Source: Arthrobacter sp. Hiyo4 (lineage in GTDB: Bacteria > Actinomycetota > Actinomycetes > Actinomycetales > Micrococcaceae). From it: 64,000 nt of DNA. The stretch is taken from contig AP014718.1 in assembly GCA_002370555.1 (NCBI GenBank), positions 868,001-932,000 of the forward strand, read 5' to 3'. Of the stretch, positions 60,927 to 64,000 are shown one piece after another. Within the stretch, counting starts at the first letter, position 1. The number at the start of each line of letters is the position of its first letter. The notes under the pieces are model-generated. The model ran no database searches. It was not told where the DNA came from and saw only the letters and a program-made list of their open reading frames with translations. The position numbers and the translations under genes are program-made.

Positions 60927-61878
60927 CTAATCCTTTATGGTCTCGAGGTGCTTTGTCGCGAGAGGTTCGGCAGCCTGGCGGACGGCGGGCTGAGTGGGCG
61001 CCGGCTTCAGCCGGACCCGGACCGCGGCGCCCGCGCAGAGGATGACAGCCAGGCCGCCCACAATGGTGCTCCACGTCAGCGACTCACCGAGCAGGAGGCC
61101 CGCCCAGCAGATGCTCAGCACGGGCTGGACAAGCTGGATCTGGCTGACCTGCGCCATGGGTCCAATGGCCAGGCCGCGGTACCAGGCGAAGAAGCCGAGG
61201 AACATGCTGACCACGCCGAGGTACGCAAAGGCCAGCCACTGGACCGGTGTGCCGGACGGCGGCTGCTGCGCCACGGACACCGCCACCAGGAACACCATCA
61301 GCGGCGACGCCAGCACCAGCGCCCAGGAGACCGTCTGCCAGGCGCCGAGCTCGCGGGCCAACAGGCCACCCTCCGCATAGCCGATGGCCGCGGCCACCAC
61401 CGCGCCCAGGAGCAGCAGGTCCGCCGAGTGCAGCTGCCGAACCCGCCGGACTGCATGGAGGCGAAGGCGATGGCCGCCAGCGCTCCCACGCCGGTGATGA
61501 GCCAGAACGCCGGGCGCGGTCGCTCGCGCCCCCGAAGAACTGCAGCCACTGCCGTCGCGGCGGGTAACAGGGCGATTACCACTGCGCCATGAGTGGCCGG
61601 CGTTGTGGTGAGCGCGAAGGAGGTCAGCAGGGGAAACCCGACGACGATGCCGCCGGCTACCACCGTGAGGCGGACCCACTGAGTGCCGCGGGGAGCCTCT
61701 GCCTGGTGAGGGCGAGCGCGAATGCGGCGAGGATGGCGGCTACCACCGCACGGCCGGACCCGATGAACAGCGGGGACAGGGATTCGACGGCCACCTTCGT
61801 GAAAGGAACCGTGAAGGAGAAGGCCGCTACTCCCGCGAGACCCCACCAGAGTCCGGTGGGCTGGTGGAACGGTATCAC
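60927..61878 (-). CDS. EamA family drug/metabolite transporter, two frameshifts
   Basis: About 317 residues with ten membrane segments in two EamA halves. TGLWWGLAGVAAFSFTVPFTKVAV and, in other frames, HGAVVIALLPAATAVAAVL and MAQVSQIQLVQPVLSICWAGLLLGE are typical. Frames change near 61690 and near 61440. The GTG at 61878 is preferred, because an ATG at 61917 would coincide with the divergent regulator start. It probably exports a metabolite and is controlled by the adjacent MocR-type regulator. Confidence 0.8.
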
Positions 61879-61892
61879 TGGCGGTAAAAGTG

Positions 61893-61906
61893 TAGTAGCG
61901 CTACTA
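61893..61906. promoter_or_regulatory. palindromic operator between eamA and the MocR gene
   Basis: TAGTAGCGCTACTA is a perfect 14-base palindrome in the short space between two divergent starts. Its position overlaps both likely promoters, as expected for an autoregulated GntR/MocR site. Confidence 0.75.
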
Positions 61907-61915
61907 TTGTCTCTC

Positions 61916-63325
61916 ATGAACAACGATAGCAGTTCACGGATTGTGGCGCACCTGAAGAAATGGATTTCTTCGGCCGCGCCCGGGGCGAAGCTGCCCTCCA
62001 CGCGGTCGTTGGTGGCCGAGTACCAGGCCAGTCCCGTCACGGTGCAGAAGGCGCTGCAGACGCTCACGGCACAGGGACTGATCGAGAGCCGGCCTGGCGT
62101 CGGGACCTTTGTGCGCGCCGTCCGGAGCGCCCGTCCCTCCGACTACGGCTGGCAGACGGCGGCACTCCGTTCCCCGCTGGCGCCCCCGCCCCGGCGTCCA
62201 GCACCATGCGCAACGTGGCCAACGATGCCATCTCCTTCCACTCCGGCTACCCTGACCGCGAACTCCTGCCCGAGCGGCTGGTGCGGGCCGCCCTTGCCCG
62301 GGCAGCCCGCGGCGGCGCCGCCTTGTCCCGTCCGCCCGCAGCCGGTCTGCCGGAACTGCAGTCGTGGTTCGCGCACGAACTCGGTGCCTCGACACCGGCC
62401 GGGACCACCCCGCCGAACCCGAGCGACGTCGTCGTACTCCCCGGCAGCCAGAGCGGGCTGAGCTCCATCTTCAGCGCGCTCGCGGGCCGCGGACAGCCGC
62501 TGCTGATGGAATCGCCGTCCTACTGGGGTGCCATTCTGGCAGCGGGGCAGGGTGGCGTGCGCATTGTCCCGGTGCCCAGCGGACCGGTGGGACCGGACCC
62601 GGCGGAACTTGCCCGCGCCTTTGACGAGTCCGGCGCCCGGTTGTTCTACGCGCAGCCCAACTACGCCAACCCCACGGGCGCGCAGTGGTCTGCCGAACGG
62701 CGTGAACAGGTCCTGGACGTGGTGCGGGCGAAGGGGGCGTTCCTTGTGGAGGACGACTGGGCGCACGACTTTGGCATCACCTCCGACCCCGTGCCCGTCG
62801 CCTCCCGCGACGACTCCGGCCACGTGGTCTACCTGCGCTCGCTGACCAAGAGCGTGTCACCCTCGATCCGCGTCGCCGCGGTCATAGCCCGCGGCCGGCG
62901 CGGGAGCGCATCCTGGCGGACCGGGCCGCCGAATCGATGTACGTGAGCGGGCTGCTCCAGGCGGCAGCGCTCGACGTCGTCACGCAGCCCGGGTGGCAGA
63001 CGCACCTTCGCAGCCTCCGCCACCAGCTCGAGTCCCGCCGCGACCTGCTGGTCACCAGCCTGCGCCAGCACGCCCGCAGGCGCACATCGAGCAGGTTCCC
63101 AAGGGCGGCCTGAACCTGTGGGCGCGGCTGCCCGACGGGACCGACCTCGAACGGCTGACCCACGACTGCGAAAGCGCCGGGGTGATCATCGCCGCCGGCA
63201 ACGAGTGGTTCCCGGCCGAGCCGGCAGGTCCGTTCATCCGGCTCAATTATTCGGGGGCAAATCCGGGCGCCTTCCCGGAAGGCGCCCGGATTATAGGCCA
63301 GGCACTGGAACGGACCAGGGGCTAG
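61916..63325 (+). CDS. MocR-type regulator (GntR head, aminotransferase body), several frameshifts
   Basis: About 470 residues. The head is SRIVAHLKKWISSAAPGAKL, PSTRSLVAEYQASPVTVQKALQ, GLIESRPGVGTFV. The body is a fold type I aminotransferase: VLPGSQSGLSSIFSALAG, LFYAQPNYANPTGAQWS, VEDDWAHDFG and the PLP lysine in YLRSLTKSVSPSIRV. Frames change near 62180, 62905 and 63080. Such regulators sense PLP or an amino compound and are common next to transporters. Here the partner is the divergent EamA gene. Confidence 0.85.
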
Positions 63326-63328
63326 GAG

Positions 63329-63856
63329 TCAGCTGGCCAGTTCAGCGCAGACGTCGCGCTCCTGGCCCGAGGTGCTCACGAGGGTGAAAACACCTGTGGC
63401 CGGGTCGATGTTGTAGACGATCATCCCGATGTAGTGGGTGGTGGTCGGTCCGGCTGGCACGTCGCTTGGGAACATGATGAGGCCATTGTGGCCCGTTGCG
63501 GTCACTGTCAGCGTTCCGTCGGGGTTGACCACGGTTTCCGCCACAGATCCGTCCGTGCGGATGGTGACTGACTCGCCTTCCACCGGCTTCTTGGGCTTCA
63601 TTCCGTAGTTTGTGTACGTCAGGAGCACACCTTTCCCTGCCGTGAGCACGCGAACCGTATTGCCATTCTCGTCGACGAATTCAATAGTGTGCAGGTTTCC
63701 TCCAGTCCACGACACCCCGAGGTTGAACGCACATCCGGTTCCCGCGGGGAGGATGAAGGAGACGTCGTCGGCCAAGGCCGGCTGCACGGGTGCCACGAGG
63801 GCGGCTGCTGCAAGGGCAGACAAGGCCAGTCCGCGGGTGATGGTGGTGGATTTCAT
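63329..63856 (-). CDS. secreted protein of unknown function
   Basis: 175 residues, intact. A signal peptide MKSTTITRGLALSALAAAAL ends at QPALA. The mature part is beta-rich (VSFILPAGTGCAFNLGVSWTGG, LLTYTNYGMKPKKPV, VTIRTDGSVAETVVNPDGTL) and has two cysteines. AAGGAAATCCC precedes the ATG at 63856. No family is recognised. It faces the MocR-type gene convergently. Confidence 0.7.
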   Translation of the reverse strand: MKSTTITRGLALSALAAAALVAPVQPALADDVSFILPAGTGCAFNLGVSWTGGNLHTIEFVDENGNTVRVLTAGKGVLLTYTNYGMKPKKPVEGESVTIRTDGSVAETVVNPDGTLTVTATGHNGLIMFPSDVPAGPTTTHYIGMIVYNIDPATGVFTLVSTSGQERDVCAELAS

Positions 63857-64000
63857 GGGATTTCCTTTCGAACGTATATCGGATGGGTGACTCAAGCGTG
63901 GCTCGCAGGGCTTAACCGGACCTTAATCGTGGCCGGGGCTCTGGACCGTCCGCCCGCCGCAGGAGCATGATGGGGTTGATGCGGCCCCTTGGGCCCATCG

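Overview
The window comes from a high-GC Gram-positive bacterium. Gene content (a mycothiol-type DsbA-like nitroreductase, LacI/GntR-controlled sugar operons, PhoD, GntK/GntP, a stand-alone CtaD, CspA) and the short GGTTGAGC-type intergenic repeats fit a soil actinobacterium of the Arthrobacter/Pseudarthrobacter group (Micrococcaceae). This is inferred from composition and gene families; there is no rRNA or other marker gene. About half of the clear genes are interrupted by frameshifts. Where I could locate the break, nearly all are explained by one missing base, usually in a run of G or C, and the product reads on as a normal family member in the next frame. I read most of these as assembly or sequencing errors and give each such gene as one feature with approximate break positions.

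Region by region. 1-4.3 kb: a translationally coupled pair of large DUF262-family (GmrSD/ParB-like) proteins, probably anti-phage or anti-DNA. 4.5-8.9 kb: a GAF-domain regulator divergent from an NTF2-like/flavin monooxygenase fusion and a zinc alcohol dehydrogenase. 9.0-13.3 kb: a tightly overlapping minus-strand operon with a Ycf46-like AAA+ ATPase, a DUF1257-like protein, a DUF2997-like protein, a membrane/helix-hairpin-helix protein, an NrdG-type radical-SAM activase and a PH-domain protein, possibly ending in a small extra ORF. This is the best candidate for an undescribed system. 13.5-15.9 kb: a graveyard of partial gene copies (phoD tail, GAF-regulator pieces, deaminase) around an orphan membrane protein. 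16-18.4 kb: DsbA-like, SRPBCC and haloacid dehalogenase genes and a methyltransferase stump. 18.4-27.5 kb: a LacI-controlled sugar or polyol uptake and catabolism operon with paired operators. 27.7-28.8 kb: MazEF and a nucleoside deaminase. 28.9-30.8 kb: small enzymes and remnants. 30.8-34.2 kb: nucleoside salvage (ribokinase, MFS transporter, nucleoside hydrolase). 34.3-42.6 kb: secreted subtilase, GntR/UTRA regulator, secreted lipase, GGDEF-EAL protein, Tat-exported PhoD, DUF4383 membrane protein. 42.7-44.1 kb: a GGDEF protein. 44.2-50.9 kb: a complete type I Wadjet operon (jetABCD). 51.0-52.6 kb: VapBC and an alpha/beta hydrolase. 52.8-53.1 kb: cspA with a strong terminator. 53.2-55.8 kb: two unknown proteins and ctaD. 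55.9-58.9 kb: the gluconate operon (GntR, GntK, GntP). 59-64 kb: TfoX-like, SDR, FMN-binding PaiB-like, EamA, MocR-type regulator and a secreted protein.

Two dispersed hairpin repeat families run through the intergenic spaces. One (GGTTGAGC...GCTCAACC) supplies the stop codon of three neighbouring genes. The other (ACGACGGCGG...CCGCCGTCGT core) lies at gene 3' ends and probably acts as a terminator. No tRNA, rRNA, CRISPR array, insertion sequence or prophage was found.
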